Shown: positions 20,589 to 30,224, counted from the first letter of the stretch. The stretch: 64,000 bases of DNA from Betaproteobacteria bacterium Ga0074130 (GCA_001464495.1 LNDZ01000026.1:62001-126000), one strand, 5' to 3'. Translations and numbers: made by a program. Notes: generated by a model not told the origin, from the sequence alone.

Positions 20589-20616
20589 AAAAAAGCCGAC
20601 GTAAGTCGGCTTTTTT
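20589..20616. terminator. bidirectional terminator between rhlE-like gene and lpxH
   Basis: AAAAAAGCCGAC, a GTAA loop and GTCGGCTTTTTT give a stem with a T run in both directions. It lies between two convergent genes and can end both transcripts. Confidence 0.93.
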
Positions 20617-20634
20617 ATTATCGGTAGCTAGCGT

Positions 20635-21360
20635 TTAAGGGCGCCAAGTTTTGCGCTGCCAACCATGCGTGTCACACGCGAGGTAGTTGCCCCCCTCTGG
20701 CGTATCGTGCCAGTCACCAAGGACGTAACGTGTGCAGGAGTGACCATCGACCTGATGCTGATGCGTATTGAGTCGATGGGTGTGACCATGGATCATGGCG
20801 CTGACGCCATGGCGATGAAAGGCATCAGCCACCGCCTGCGGGTGTACGTCCATGATGGACATTGATTTCATCTGCTTCTGTTCTTCACTGCGTCGGCGCA
20901 AATCTTCGATCTGCTGCTTACGGGCAGCGAGTGGCTGCGCAAGAAAGGTCTCTCGCCATGCTTGGCCGCGTACTTGCTGACGGAACGTCTGATACGCGGT
21001 GTCATCAGTGCATAGCGTATCGCCGTGTAGAAGCAGGGTGGGCGTGCCGGCAATGTCATGCACCACTTCATCTGGCAGCAAGCGTGCCCCGGTCGCAGCA
21101 CAAAAGTCTGCACCAAACAGAAAGTCGCGATTTCCGGGGAGAACGAACTTGGGTAGGTCGCAGGCCTTGAGCGCACTGCAGATCTGCGCATTGAAGGGGG
21201 CAGTCAGGTCATCATCGCCCGCCCAGTATTCAAAAATGTCGCCGAGTAGATAGAGCGCATCGTTACCTGGCACGACCTCCCGCAGGAAGTCGCAAAAAAG
21301 GCCGGTCAGAACCGGCCTGCTGGGGCAGAGATGCAGATCAGAGACGAACAAAACCGACAT
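20635..21360 (-). CDS. lpxH: UDP-2,3-diacylglucosamine hydrolase LpxH
   Basis: Fourth step of lipid A synthesis: hydrolysis of UDP-2,3-diacylglucosamine to lipid X and UMP at the inner face of the inner membrane. The 241-residue protein has all the calcineurin-like metallophosphoesterase motifs: SDLHLCPS, LLGDIFEYWAGDD, PGNRDFL, LLHGDTLCTDD and IHGHTHR. It is the last gene of a five-gene minus-strand unit after two cyclophilins; the ppiB-lpxH neighbourhood is also seen in E. coli. Confidence 0.96.
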   Translation of the reverse strand: MSVLFVSDLHLCPSRPVLTGLFCDFLREVVPGNDALYLLGDIFEYWAGDDDLTAPFNAQICSALKACDLPKFVLPGNRDFLFGADFCAATGARLLPDEVVHDIAGTPTLLLHGDTLCTDDTAYQTFRQQVRGQAWRETFLAQPLAARKQQIEDLRRRSEEQKQMKSMSIMDVHPQAVADAFHRHGVSAMIHGHTHRLNTHQHQVDGHSCTRYVLGDWHDTPEGGNYLACDTHGWQRKTWRP

Positions 21361-21405
21361 AGTCTTAATTCCGTATCGTCAATGACTGCATCTGAGTCTG
21401 GATGT

Positions 21406-21903
21406 TTAAACGACTTCAGCGCGTTCGATGATCACGTCCTGTACCGGCACATCGCGGTGGAAGCCGTTGCGACCGGTGGGTACGCCACGGATCTTTTCGA
21501 CGACATCCATGCCATCGATAACCTTGCCGAACACGGCATAGCCCCAGCCGTCTTGGCCAGGGAAGTCGAGGAAGTCATTGTTGCCGACATTGATGAAGAA
21601 CTGGGCCGATGCCGAGTGTGGATCAGAGGTGCGCGCCATCGCAAGGGTGCCGATGGTGTTCTTGAGGCCTGCCGCGATCCCCGCCTTGGCTTCATTCTCG
21701 ATCGGTGCACGCGTTTCTTTTTGCTTCATGCCTGGCTCGAAACCGCCGCCTTGGATCATGAAGCCATCGATCACACGATGGAAGATGGTGCCATTGTAGT
21801 GGCCTGATTCAACGTACTCGATAAAGTTTTGAGCAGTCTTCGGGGTGTTCTCGGTATCGACTTCAACACTGATAACGCCAAAGTTGGTGTGCAGCTTGAT
21901 CAT
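21406..21903 (-). CDS. ppiB: peptidyl-prolyl cis-trans isomerase, cytoplasmic cyclophilin PpiB
   Basis: A 165-residue cyclophilin without signal peptide, so cytoplasmic; it catalyses proline cis-trans isomerisation. Active-site text is [16 protein letters not shown] with the catalytic Arg, and later [19 protein letters not shown]. It is closely related to the next gene upstream (ppiA), from which it probably arose by duplication and loss of the signal peptide or the reverse. Gaps are 23 bases to ppiA and 45 to lpxH. Confidence 0.95.
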   Translation of the reverse strand: MIKLHTNFGVISVEVDTENTPKTAQNFIEYVESGHYNGTIFHRVIDGFMIQGGGFEPGMKQKETRAPIENEAKAGIAAGLKNTIGTLAMARTSDPHSASAQFFINVGNNDFLDFPGQDGWGYAVFGKVIDGMDVVEKIRGVPTGRNGFHRDVPVQDVIIERAEVV

Positions 21904-21926
21904 GGGTGGTCCTTTGATGAGGGTGA

Positions 21927-22529
21927 TTATTTTTTTTCAGTCGTTTTTTCTGGCACCAGTGTGACCGATTCGATCACGACAGGCGTTGTCGGCACATTCT
22001 GATGAAAGCCTGCATTGCCAGTGGCAACGCTACGAATTTTCATGATGACTTCCATGCCCTTGGTGACCTTGCCGAACACGGCATAACCCCAACCATCGGG
22101 CGAGGGGTAGTCAAGACCTGGATTGTCCTTCACGTTAATGAAGAACTGTGCGGTTGCCGAGTGCGGATCACCGGTGCGAGCCATGGCCAGCGTGCCGAAG
22201 CTATTGCGCAATCCGACCATGCTACCTTCTGGCGCTTCGTTCTGAATGGGTTGACGGGTTGCCTTTTCCTTCATGTCGGGCGTAAAGCCACCACCTTGGA
22301 TCATGAAGTTCGGAATCACGCGATGAAAGATGGTGCCGTTGTAAAAGCCATCCTTTGCGTAGCGCAAGAAGTTGGCTGTGGTCTTTGGCGCCTTGTCAGC
22401 AAACAGTTCAACCGTGATGTTGCCCTGATTAGTCTTGATTTCGAGCTCAGGATTTGCTGCTACTGACAGACTTGCAATCGACATCAGCAAGGCAGCCGCA
22501 ATAGTGTTTTTAAGCGTGAGTAAGGACAT
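21927..22529 (-). CDS. ppiA: peptidyl-prolyl cis-trans isomerase, periplasmic cyclophilin PpiA
   Basis: A 200-residue cyclophilin with a cleavable signal peptide ([14 protein letters not shown], cleavage about residue 25), so periplasmic. The active-site segment [16 protein letters not shown] and [19 protein letters not shown] are intact. A basic Lys/Glu tail ends the protein. Its ATG shares one base with the stop codon of the L,D-transpeptidase gene (TGATG), so the two are translationally coupled, consistent with both products working in the periplasm. Confidence 0.95.
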   Translation of the reverse strand: MSLLTLKNTIAAALLMSIASLSVAANPELEIKTNQGNITVELFADKAPKTTANFLRYAKDGFYNGTIFHRVIPNFMIQGGGFTPDMKEKATRQPIQNEAPEGSMVGLRNSFGTLAMARTGDPHSATAQFFINVKDNPGLDYPSPDGWGYAVFGKVTKGMEVIMKIRSVATGNAGFHQNVPTTPVVIESVTLVPEKTTEKK

Positions 22530-23779
22530 CAGGCGGCACCTTCGTAGATGATTTTCCAGCGGCCATCTTCACGTAGCCAGTACTGGCGCTTCATCATTAC
22601 ATTGGTTAGATTGTTGCTCTTGTAGTCCTGTTTAAAGGTCACGACCATCATGTCGTCCTTACCAGGATATCGGAACAGGGTGAGTTTTTCAGTGCCCACG
22701 CTGATCCAATTCTTGCCAGCGTTGACCTTGCGCTTTTGTTCTGTCCAGCTTTGATAGTCGGTGCCGTCCGCATTGAATTGACGTGAATAGTGACTGGCGT
22801 AGCGATCGCCATCACGGCTTTCCCAATCCTTGCGCCAACTGTCGATGGCATCCAGCATGCTTTTCTTCTCGTTCTGCCATTCATCTTTTGTCAGCCATTC
22901 CACGCTCTGCGTAATGATGACTGGGGTTAGGCCCACTTGCAGGTACGGGGCCAGCTTGTTGAGGTCGGGATTCGACAGCACGACGCAACCATCGGACGCC
23001 TTGGGGGGGCGCGAGTAAGTATCGGACGGTGTGCCGTGCAGCCAGATGCCATGTCCATTACGCCCCAAACGTTTGTCGTAGTCGTTCGGGTAATTGATGG
23101 GGAAAGCTCCGCTGCCGTAAAAGTCACCGAGCTTCTGGATCGGTAGATTGCCAACCACCTGATAAACGCCGACTGGCGTTTTTTTGTCACCCTCGCGCGA
23201 CTTCTCCGCGCCGAGCTTGCCCTGCGTTATGTAGTAGTCGGTCACGAACTTTGGCGTACCGCCAGCGTTCTCGTACAGGTACAGGCGGGAGCGATTAGCA
23301 TCGACCACTACAGCGAATTTTTGCTCCGGTTGCATCTGCACCAGATAGCGGGGGATTGAGTTGGTTGGTGGCTTGCTGCGGTGAGCATTGATACGGGCTT
23401 GCGCCTCTTCGCGCAGATCTGCCAGCTTGTCTTGGGGCGCCTTGGCGGGGCTGCCCAAGTCTGAGATGGGCTGTACGCGGGACATCAGCAGATCGCCCTT
23501 GACCAAGTGACCGAGACGGAAGTTTGGATAGGCTTGGGTCAGCGCTTCGGCCTGTTGCATAGCCGCATCCAGCTGATTGCGTTCGATGCGTGCAAACACT
23601 TCTGCCAGCTGTGCTTCCGGGCTGGCATTGGTTAGCACTGGCAAGGCAGCATGCGCAGCCGTCTCGGCGGACTGAGTGAGCTTGTTGCCCAACACTTCGC
23701 TACCGAAGAAATAGCTCGCAAAGAGAATCCCGAGACCTGCCGGGATGGCCAGTTTACGCATTAAAAGAGTGTGCCTCAC
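22529..23779 (-). CDS. L,D-transpeptidase (YkuD domain) with C-terminal NTF2/Cds6-like domain
   Basis: A 416-residue exported protein. A hydrophobic segment near the N-terminus (about 9-26) is a signal anchor, and an alpha-helical TPR-like region follows. The YkuD catalytic domain (about 150-285) has His248 in WLHGTP and the nucleophile Cys265 in SDGCVVLSN. The C-terminal domain (about 305-416) resembles NTF2/SnoaL-like tails. YkuD enzymes form 3-3 peptidoglycan cross-links or attach lipoproteins. The start is uncertain: GTG at 23779 or ATG at 23761. The tail is homologous to that of the upstream TPR gene (pattern W-x3-W, ISV, QxYKS, REGxWxI). It is 9 bases after that gene and overlaps ppiA by one base. 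Confidence 0.9.
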   Translation of the reverse strand: MRHTLLMRKLAIPAGLGILFASYFFGSEVLGNKLTQSAETAAHAALPVLTNASPEAQLAEVFARIERNQLDAAMQQAEALTQAYPNFRLGHLVKGDLLMSRVQPISDLGSPAKAPQDKLADLREEAQARINAHRSKPPTNSIPRYLVQMQPEQKFAVVVDANRSRLYLYENAGGTPKFVTDYYITQGKLGAEKSREGDKKTPVGVYQVVGNLPIQKLGDFYGSGAFPINYPNDYDKRLGRNGHGIWLHGTPSDTYSRPPKASDGCVVLSNPDLNKLAPYLQVGLTPVIITQSVEWLTKDEWQNEKKSMLDAIDSWRKDWESRDGDRYASHYSRQFNADGTDYQSWTEQKRKVNAGKNWISVGTEKLTLFRYPGKDDMMVVTFKQDYKSNNLTNVMMKRQYWLREDGRWKIIYEGAA

Positions 23780-23788
23780 AACCGCCCA

Positions 23789-24853
23789 TTACCCACCTAC
23801 ACGCTCCTGCTGGATCAGCCACTTACCTTCGCGCTTCACCAGTACCAGTGTCTTGGTAGTGGATGAGCTTAGCGATGCTGACTTATAGTTCTGACGGAAC
23901 CTTGCTGTGGCTTGATCAGCGGCGTCTACGCTTACCTTGATGTTGTCGACATCAACGCTGATCTTGCCCGGTTTGTTGATACGCTTGTTGCGTTCGCTTT
24001 CCCAGTTGGCACGTGTTTCACCACCTGGTGTCTTGAAGTCTTTAGCGTAGCGAGCTAGATAAGCTTTCACGTCCTTGCGTGTCCAAGCTGAGGCCCAAGC
24101 TTCAATAGCCTTACTCACTTCAGCTGTGACATCTGCACCCGGCTTAGGTTCTACCTTAGGTTCAGGCTTGGGCTCAACCTTAGGTTCGGGCTTGGTTTCA
24201 ATCTTGACAGGCTCAGGTGCCTTGACAGGCTCAACTGGCTTGGTGGCTGGTGCCGTTGCAATTATGGTTGGGGTCGGCGGGGCAACCGGCGTTGCTGCTG
24301 GCAGCGCCACGGCCTTGCTCGGTTCCGACGCAGGCTTGCTGCCGGGCTTGCCGGTTGGGGTAATCAGGTCGCGGATCAGTGCCAGCTTGTTTTGTGCGCT
24401 GGCGTTGGATGCGTCCAGCTGCAATGCCTTGCCGTAAGCCTGACTGGCGAGCCGTGCGTACAAGTCACCTAAATTTTCGTGAGCCGTGGCATAGGACGGA
24501 TGAGTGCGAATGGCCTGCTCCAGCGATTGCTTGGCCTTGTCGTACTGCTTTTGCTGGGCGTAGATGACGGCCAAGTTGTTGTAAGGCTCCGGGAGTTCTG
24601 GATAATCTTCGCTCAGCTTGGTGAAAATGCTAAGGGCCTCAGGGTTGCGCCCCATCTCGGCGAGGATAGTGCCTTTCAGGAAGCGCCCTTGGGCATCCTT
24701 CGGTTTCCCCGCCAGATAACGATCTATCTGCTCAAGGGCTTGGGTGTGTTGGCCTTGGCGCAGCGAGCGGCTCGCATCCTGCACGGTATCAGCATAAACA
24801 GGTAGTGCCAGGCTCAGGCAGGCAAGGGCGATCAGGGTGCGACGCAGGGGCAT
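23789..24853 (-). CDS. periplasmic TPR-repeat protein with C-terminal NTF2/Cds6-like domain
   Basis: A 354-residue secreted protein. The start is the ATG at 24853, which gives a clear signal peptide (MPLRRTLIALACLSLALPVYA); an upstream extension in frame has no export signal. Then come three to four TPR-like repeats (about 25-150, QALEQIDRYLAGKPKDAQG; EPYNNLAVIYAQQKQYDKAK), a Pro/Lys/Glu/Val repeat linker (about 160-235), and a C-terminal domain (about 240-354) related to the tail of the neighbouring L,D-transpeptidase. First gene of the operon TPR-LDT-ppiA-ppiB-lpxH. No enzyme motif is visible; it may be a scaffold for the transpeptidase (inference). Confidence 0.85.
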   Translation of the reverse strand: MPLRRTLIALACLSLALPVYADTVQDASRSLRQGQHTQALEQIDRYLAGKPKDAQGRFLKGTILAEMGRNPEALSIFTKLSEDYPELPEPYNNLAVIYAQQKQYDKAKQSLEQAIRTHPSYATAHENLGDLYARLASQAYGKALQLDASNASAQNKLALIRDLITPTGKPGSKPASEPSKAVALPAATPVAPPTPTIIATAPATKPVEPVKAPEPVKIETKPEPKVEPKPEPKVEPKPGADVTAEVSKAIEAWASAWTRKDVKAYLARYAKDFKTPGGETRANWESERNKRINKPGKISVDVDNIKVSVDAADQATARFRQNYKSASLSSSTTKTLVLVKREGKWLIQQERVGG

Positions 24854-25114
24854 GGTATACTCGGACGCAGTTTTTGGACAATAAAATTGGCCGAAATGGC
24901 CATTGTAAGTTTCTGTATTACAACAAAATTTCATGTTTTGCAGGGTGTCGGGCAAGGCCATCTGATCATGCTTGACAGGCCTGATAAGCTCAGTCGCAAC
25001 ACCCAGCGAATACAACTCCTGATTCTATCAATAAGCCGGCCCCTGCAATAGCTGAAATGCACCGCCTTTCCAGCTGTTCCCGGCGTTTCTCGATAGCCAG
25101 CAAGCTCTGACGAC

Positions 25115-26500
25115 ATGCTCAAAATCCATAACTCCCTGAATCGCAGCAAGCAGGACTTCACCCCGATCGAGGCTGGCCATGTGCGCATGTATGTATGCGG
25201 CATGACCGTGTATGACTTCTGTCACCTAGGACACGCCCGTGTCATGGTGGTGTTTGACATGGTTGCGCGCTGGCTCCGCGCTAGTGGTTTCAAGGTGACT
25301 TACGTCCGTAATATCACCGACATTGATGACAAAATCATCAAGCGTGCTGCTGAAAACAAGGAAAGCATTCGCACCCTGACCGATCGCTTTATTTCTGCCA
25401 TGCACGAGGATGCCGATGCCTTGGGTGTGCTGCGCCCGGACCATGAGCCGCGCGCCACGGAGTATGTGCAACAGATGCTGGACATGATTGCCAGCTTGGA
25501 AAAGCATGGCTACGCCTATGTCGCCGCCAATCGCGACGTGTGCTACTCGGTACGGAAGTTCCCCAACTACGGCAAGCTGTCAGGCAAGTCGCTGGACGAT
25601 CTGCGCGCGGGTGAGCGTGTTGACGTAGTCGACGGCAAGCAGGACCCTTTGGACTTTGTGTTGTGGAAGCACGCCAAGGAAGACGATGCCGATGAAGTGA
25701 AGTGGAATTCGCCGTGGGGCGCGGGGCGTCCGGGTTGGCATATCGAGTGCTCGGCCATGGGCAGCGATCTGCTGGGTAAGCACTTTGATATTCATGGCGG
25801 TGGGCAGGATCTGCAGTTCCCTCACCATGAAAACGAAATTGCGCAGTCCGAGGGCGCACATAGCTGCCAGTACGTGAACTACTGGATGCACAACGGCTTT
25901 ATCCGCGTCGACGACGAAAAAATGTCTAAGTCACTGGGCAACTTCTTCACCATCCGCGATGTGCTCAAGTCGTACGATGCAGAAGTGGTGCGCTTCTTCA
26001 TCCTGCGCGCTCACTATCGTAGCCCGCTGAATTATTCCGATGCGCACCTGGACGATGCGCGTGGTGCGCTGACCCGCCTCTACACGGCACTGAGGGGCCA
26101 CACCGCAACAGCTGCTGTAGTCGATTGGAACGAGCCACATGCGCAGCGATTCAAGGCGGCGATGGACGACGACTTCAGCACGTCCGAAGCAATTGCGGTG
26201 CTTTTCGAGCTGGCCAATATTGTGAATCGCGACAATGATGCTGCCATGGCTGCTCAGTTGAGAGGGTTGGCGGCTGTGTTGGGGCTGCTGCAACGTGATC
26301 CGCAAGCGTTTCTGCAAGCCGCGCCTGTGGCCGAGTCTGGCCTCAGCAATCAAGAGATCGAAGCACTGATTGCCGCACGTGTCGCGGCCAAGCAAGCCAA
26401 GAACTTCGCCGAGTCGGACCGACTTCGCGATGAGCTCAAGGCGGCAGGCATTGTGCTGGAAGATAAGCCGGGTGGTTTGACTGAGTGGCGGCGCGCCTGA
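25115..26500 (+). CDS. cysS: cysteinyl-tRNA synthetase CysS
   Basis: A class I synthetase that charges tRNA-Cys. The 461-residue product has the HIGH-like motif HLGHARV, the KMSKS motif (KMSKSLGNF), and zinc ligands around [16 protein letters not shown] and [15 protein letters not shown]. The 261-base gap upstream, divergent from the TPR gene, should hold both promoters, though I could not assign them. A sensor kinase gene follows 25 bases downstream. Confidence 0.97.
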   Translation: MLKIHNSLNRSKQDFTPIEAGHVRMYVCGMTVYDFCHLGHARVMVVFDMVARWLRASGFKVTYVRNITDIDDKIIKRAAENKESIRTLTDRFISAMHEDADALGVLRPDHEPRATEYVQQMLDMIASLEKHGYAYVAANRDVCYSVRKFPNYGKLSGKSLDDLRAGERVDVVDGKQDPLDFVLWKHAKEDDADEVKWNSPWGAGRPGWHIECSAMGSDLLGKHFDIHGGGQDLQFPHHENEIAQSEGAHSCQYVNYWMHNGFIRVDDEKMSKSLGNFFTIRDVLKSYDAEVVRFFILRAHYRSPLNYSDAHLDDARGALTRLYTALRGHTATAAVVDWNEPHAQRFKAAMDDDFSTSEAIAVLFELANIVNRDNDAAMAAQLRGLAAVLGLLQRDPQAFLQAAPVAESGLSNQEIEALIAARVAAKQAKNFAESDRLRDELKAAGIVLEDKPGGLTEWRRA

Positions 26501-26525
26501 CCATGTCTGGGCGTGGAAATCGGTG

Positions 26526-27929
26526 ATGCAATTCCGTTACCCACGCTCCTTCTTCAAGCTGCTGGCAGTTGGTTTCTTTCTTGCCGTGCTGCCGCTGGCC
26601 GCCGGTTTGTTGGCGATGACGCTCGCCATCCAGAAGCTTTCCACCCAAAGCCAGCAGGCCGTTTTTGACGCCGCTCGTATCGCGCACGGCAGCCGCCAGT
26701 TGGCAGAGATTTTGCCAACCCTGGAACGCGCTGCCCGACAAAGCGTGGTCTTGCAAGACGCATCACTGCGTGAGGGCTACGAGCACTTGCGCGAAGAGTT
26801 TGCCGATGTCATCACCCATATGCAGCAGTTGCCGCTGGATGCAGAAATGCGCCAGTTGCTCAATCGTATGGCCGAGCAGGAAGCAGAGGCTTATCGCATG
26901 CAGACTGAGGCCAAGGTTGATAAAACCCAGTTTGCCCGGCTCGCAGAAACTGGCCGCGCGATGCTGCTCCATTCAAATGCGGTGATTGATCGCGAGGCCG
27001 TCGCGCTCAAGACGCAAGCGGAAGAGGCCGAGGCCGGCGCACAAACCCAGCTTTTGGTGGTGCTGCCCGTGGCATTGCTCGTGGTGGCCGGATTTACCTA
27101 CCTGTTGGCGCGCCCCATTGCCCAAATTGAAGCAGGGATTCGTGACCTTGGCGAACGTCGCCTGCATACGCCTGTCGTAGTGGAGGGGCCGGAGGATCTG
27201 GTGCAGCTGGGTGAGCGCCTGAACTGGTTGCGTGAGCGTCTCCAGCAACTGGAAGCGCAGAAAGCGCAGTTTCTCCGCCATGTCTCGCATGAGCTGAAAA
27301 CCCCATTGACCGCATTGCGTGAGGGTTCAGAGTTATTGGCTGAAGGCACTGCTGGCGGGCTGCAGCCACGCCAGCAGGAGATTGTAGGCATCGTCCGTGA
27401 AAACAGTATTCATCTGCAGCGTTTGATCGAAGAGTTGCTGCGGCATGGCGAGGCTGAGTTTCGTGCAGCGCGTATCGACATTCAGGCCGTTGCATTGCCT
27501 GAGTTAGTTGCACATGTTGTGGATCGGCAGCGTATTGCTCTAGAGGCAAGGCAGATCAAGTTGCAGAGCAATGTCAGTCCGCAAACCGTGCGGACTGACC
27601 CGGAACGTGTGCGCGTCATTCTCGACAACTTGCTCTCAAATGCAACCAAGCACGCACCTTTGGGCAGTGTGGTGGAACTTTTTGCCAAGGTTGAGGCTCA
27701 GCAGTTAGTGCTGCGAGTGCTCGATAGCGGCCCGGGTGTGCCGGCGGCTGCGCATGAACGTGTGTTCGAGCCCTTTTATCGAGGCGATACGCCTGCGGGC
27801 AGCAAGATCAAGAGTACAGGGCTGGGGCTTTCCATCTGCCGTGATCATGTCACGGCACTGGGCGGCGTGATTACGGTGGGCGAGGGGCGTGGCGACTTTA
27901 CCGTCGTCCTCCCTGTGGAGGTGGTGTGA
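26526..27929 (+). CDS. glrK: sensor histidine kinase, GlrK/QseE type
   Basis: A 467-residue membrane sensor kinase. A first membrane helix (about 9-33) is followed by a periplasmic helical domain (about 34-165) and a second helix (about 170-195), then HAMP (about 195-245). The HisKA phosphoacceptor is His255 in VSHELKTPLTALREG. The ATPase domain has NLLSNATKHAP (N box), DSGPGVP (G1) and STGLGLSI (G2). The start is ATG 26526 (a GTG one codon earlier is also possible). Gene order kinase-lipoprotein-NtrC-type regulator matches glrK-qseG-glrR of enterobacteria, so the kinase should phosphorylate the regulator at 28420-29760. The stop and the next start overlap (TGATG). Confidence 0.88.
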   Translation: MQFRYPRSFFKLLAVGFFLAVLPLAAGLLAMTLAIQKLSTQSQQAVFDAARIAHGSRQLAEILPTLERAARQSVVLQDASLREGYEHLREEFADVITHMQQLPLDAEMRQLLNRMAEQEAEAYRMQTEAKVDKTQFARLAETGRAMLLHSNAVIDREAVALKTQAEEAEAGAQTQLLVVLPVALLVVAGFTYLLARPIAQIEAGIRDLGERRLHTPVVVEGPEDLVQLGERLNWLRERLQQLEAQKAQFLRHVSHELKTPLTALREGSELLAEGTAGGLQPRQQEIVGIVRENSIHLQRLIEELLRHGEAEFRAARIDIQAVALPELVAHVVDRQRIALEARQIKLQSNVSPQTVRTDPERVRVILDNLLSNATKHAPLGSVVELFAKVEAQQLVLRVLDSGPGVPAAAHERVFEPFYRGDTPAGSKIKSTGLGLSICRDHVTALGGVITVGEGRGDFTVVLPVEVV

Positions 27930-28423
27930 TGAAATGTTTGAAGACGTTCTGCCTGCTGTTTGTATTGGCTGGCCTGAGCGCTTGCACTACCCTCAGAACA
28001 GTCGGTAGCACTGATCGTTATTGGCTCAAGTCGGAGGCGCATCTCGGTATGGACGATGCCGTGTCCCTGCTTTACTACGCTAGCTACACACGTAATTTAT
28101 CAGCGACTGAACGCGAGCGCGAGCTTGAGCGTCAGCGCAGCGCACATGCTCGTGACAAAAGCGATTTCCGGCGCTTGCAATACGCGCTGGTACTGAGCAC
28201 GCCAGAGGCCAGCATGAACGAGCGCCGCCTCGCACAGCAGGTGATTGAGCCTTTGCTTGAGGGCAAGCATGATGCGGATCTGGTGGCGTTGGCTGGCCTG
28301 TTAAATTTCCATCTGAGCGCCATGCTCCAAGGCCAGAAGCGCGCTGATGAGCTTGAGAAAAAGCTGGATGCAGTGAAGGATATCGAGCGCAGTTTGCTCC
28401 GCCGAGACAAGGGGAAACCATGA
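27929..28423 (+). CDS. lipoprotein between GlrK and GlrR genes (YfhG/QseG position)
   Basis: A 164-residue lipoprotein with signal peptide and lipobox LSAC (Cys near residue 19), then a helical, Arg/Glu-rich domain without recognised motifs. It occupies the place of E. coli yfhG (qseG), an outer-membrane lipoprotein that in relatives contacts and activates the cognate sensor kinase. It overlaps both neighbours by one and four bases, so all three proteins are made from one mRNA. Sequence similarity to QseG cannot be judged by eye, so the functional link rests on position. Confidence 0.8.
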   Translation: MKCLKTFCLLFVLAGLSACTTLRTVGSTDRYWLKSEAHLGMDDAVSLLYYASYTRNLSATERERELERQRSAHARDKSDFRRLQYALVLSTPEASMNERRLAQQVIEPLLEGKHDADLVALAGLLNFHLSAMLQGQKRADELEKKLDAVKDIERSLLRRDKGKP

Positions 28424-29760
28424 GCGACGTCCGTGGCAACTATCTGCTGCTGGTTGATGATGATCCGGATTTGCTGCGTCTGCTGGCCATTCGTCTGGAG
28501 GCGGCAGGCCATCGTATCGAGACAGCTGCTAATGGGCAGGAAGCCTTGGCACGGGCCAGCATTGAGCGTCCGCAATTGGTGATTACAGACATGCAGATGC
28601 CGGGTATGGATGGTGCTGCGCTATTCGATGCCTTGCGTGTGCAGCATCCGTTGCTGCCTGTGATCATACTGACGGCGCATGGCAGCATCCCCGATGCCGT
28701 GGCCGCAACACAGCGTGGCGTGTTTGGCTATCTGACCAAGCCCTATGATCCTAAGGCGCTGCTGGAGCTAGTCGCGCGCGCATTACGTCTGGGGCCTGCC
28801 AATGAGCCCGCTGGCGTAGCTGGTTGGCGCAGCGATATCGTGACGCAGAACAACCAGATGGAGGACCTGCTGGCGCGTGCGCAACTTGTCGCGGGTGGCG
28901 ATGCTAGTGTGCTGCTCTTGGGCGAGTCGGGGACCGGTAAGGAAGTACTCGCCAAGGCCATTCACCGCGCCAGTCCCCGCCGCGATGCGCCGTTTATCGC
29001 CGTTAATTGCGGGGCAATTCCTGAGAACTTGCTGGAGTCAGAACTGTTCGGTTACGTGAAGGGGGCCTTTACCGGCGCCAGTCGCGATCAGCGTGGTTTG
29101 ATCCCTGAGGCCGATGGCGGTACGTTGTTCCTCGACGAAATTGGCGATATGCCGACGCCCTTGCAGGTCAAACTCTTGCGCGTACTGGAAGAGCGCGAAG
29201 TTAGGCCCGTGGGCAGCACCAAAAGTGCGCCGGTGAATATTCGTGTCATCAGCGCGACCCATCGTGATTTGGCGGAGGAAATGGCCAGCGGCCAGTTCCG
29301 CAGCGATCTGTACTACCGGCTCAATGTGGTGTCCTTGCAGATTCCCAATCTGAGCCAGCGTCGCGACGATATCCCCTTGTTAGCCAACCATTTTCTACAA
29401 CGCCTAGCAACGCGCTACCAGAAGGAGATCAATGGTTTCGCGCCAGATGCCATGGAGTTGTTGACGCGCGCTAGCTGGCCCGGCAATGCGCGTCAGTTAC
29501 TGAATGTGGTGGAGCAGGCTGTCGCATTGACCACCACCGCCATGATCGCGCCGGGCTTGGTACAGCAGGCGATTCGCGAGACCGAAGAGGTGGTGTCTTT
29601 CGATGAGGCGCGTCGTCGTTTCGAGAGCGACTATTTAGTGCGCATCCTCAAGCTGACCGGCGGCAATGTTGCGCAGGCGGCCAAGCTCGCACAACGTAAC
29701 CGTACTGACTTCTACAAGCTGCTTCAACGGCACGCTCTCGATCCCGCCTTGTTCAAGTAG
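28420..29760 (+). CDS. glrR: sigma-54-dependent response regulator, GlrR/QseF type
   Basis: A 446-residue NtrC-type activator. The receiver domain (about 8-122) has Asp57 in VITDMQMPGMDG as the phosphorylation site. The AAA+ domain has Walker A GESGTGKE, the sigma-54 contact loop GAFTGA, Walker B GGTLFLDEI and the arginine-finger region. A C-terminal Fis-type helix-turn-helix (GGNVAQAAKLAQRNRTDFYKLL) binds DNA. It overlaps the lipoprotein gene by 4 bases. Just downstream lie two TGTC-N10-GACA palindromes, the known GlrR recognition pattern in E. coli, and a sigma-54 promoter. This makes the next two genes its likely targets. Confidence 0.93.
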   Translation: MSDVRGNYLLLVDDDPDLLRLLAIRLEAAGHRIETAANGQEALARASIERPQLVITDMQMPGMDGAALFDALRVQHPLLPVIILTAHGSIPDAVAATQRGVFGYLTKPYDPKALLELVARALRLGPANEPAGVAGWRSDIVTQNNQMEDLLARAQLVAGGDASVLLLGESGTGKEVLAKAIHRASPRRDAPFIAVNCGAIPENLLESELFGYVKGAFTGASRDQRGLIPEADGGTLFLDEIGDMPTPLQVKLLRVLEEREVRPVGSTKSAPVNIRVISATHRDLAEEMASGQFRSDLYYRLNVVSLQIPNLSQRRDDIPLLANHFLQRLATRYQKEINGFAPDAMELLTRASWPGNARQLLNVVEQAVALTTTAMIAPGLVQQAIRETEEVVSFDEARRRFESDYLVRILKLTGGNVAQAAKLAQRNRTDFYKLLQRHALDPALFK

Positions 29761-29769
29761 GCGGTTTTC

Positions 29770-29787
29770 TGTCGTCGCTCGGCGACA
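29770..29787. promoter_or_regulatory. GlrR-type binding site 1 (TGTC-N10-GACA)
   Basis: TGTC, ten bases, GACA, exactly the spacing described for GlrR boxes upstream of E. coli glmY. It starts 10 bases after the glrR stop. The outer arms extend to 29765-29792 (TTTTCTGTCG/CGACAGAAAA), so an mRNA hairpin at the glrR 3' end is an alternative reading. Centre is about 140 bases upstream of the sigma-54 promoter. Confidence 0.75.
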
Positions 29788-29834
29788 GAAAAATCCCATG
29801 TAAATCATTAGGCTATCTGCCGCCGATACGGATA

Positions 29835-29852
29835 TGTCGCCACGTGGCGACA
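29835..29852. promoter_or_regulatory. GlrR-type binding site 2, perfect 18-base palindrome
   Basis: TGTCGCCACGTGGCGACA is a perfect palindrome with TGTC-N10-GACA ends. Its centre is 65 bases from that of site 1 and about 80 bases upstream of the sigma-54 promoter, a normal enhancer distance. No T run follows, so it is a poor terminator. Confidence 0.8.
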
Positions 29853-29916
29853 GTCCCGTGGGTGTGGCTTTGCGCTGCATTTTGTTAAGCCTATGTTTTT
29901 AATTGGCTATTTCCCC

Positions 29917-29931
29917 TGGCATGCTGGTTGC
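29917..29931 (+). promoter_or_regulatory. sigma-54 (RpoN) promoter
   Basis: TGGCATG, four bases, TTGC fits the -24/-12 consensus TGGCACG-N4-TTGC with one mismatch and exact spacing. Transcription would begin about base 29942, 43 bases ahead of the lipoprotein ATG. The DNA between it and site 2 is A+T-rich and may bend. Confidence 0.85.
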
Positions 29932-29984
29932 GTATAGCGCAGTCAAGCGCATGTGGGATGCGCCAGACAAAAAGGAAGAACAAA

Positions 29985-30224
29985 ATGAACAGTAAGAAAA
30001 TGGGTGTGGTGGTCATGATGATGATGCTCGTGGTCATGGGGGCCGCATTGAGCGGCTGCAGCAGCAACCCCAGTCGTCAGGATGTTGGCACGGTGAGTGG
30101 TGCTGTGATTGGTGGCGTGGTTGGCTCGGCCCTGACGGGCGGTAGCACGGTGGGTACGGTCGCCGGCGCAGGTGCAGGGGCCTATGCAGGTAATCGTATC
30201 GGTCGTCAGCTTGACCGCAAGTAA
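29985..30224 (+). CDS. glycine-zipper lipoprotein, 79 aa
   Basis: A small outer-envelope lipoprotein: hydrophobic Met-rich signal segment, lipobox LSGC (about residue 26), Ser/Asn-rich linker, then a glycine-zipper domain (VSGAVIGGVVGSALTGG, AGAGAGAYAGNRIG) like the OsmB/SlyB/YmgG families, which insert in or associate with membranes. The start is the ATG at 29985 with AAGGAAG at 29972-29978; a longer frame from TTG 29928 would begin upstream of the predicted transcription start. It is the first gene after the sigma-54 promoter, so probably a GlrR target in the envelope-stress sense (inference). Confidence 0.88.
   Translation: MNSKKMGVVVMMMMLVVMGAALSGCSSNPSRQDVGTVSGAVIGGVVGSALTGGSTVGTVAGAGAGAYAGNRIGRQLDRK

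Noticed and set aside
29765..29792. Intrinsic terminator of glrR at the first palindrome
   Set aside because: The stem is followed by A rather than T on the plus strand; the TGTC-N10-GACA match and the second perfect site favour protein binding, though an mRNA hairpin remains possible.
29928..29984. Longer start (TTG 29928) for the glycine-zipper lipoprotein
   Set aside because: Overlaps the sigma-54 promoter, lacks a ribosome-binding site and would bury the signal peptide.
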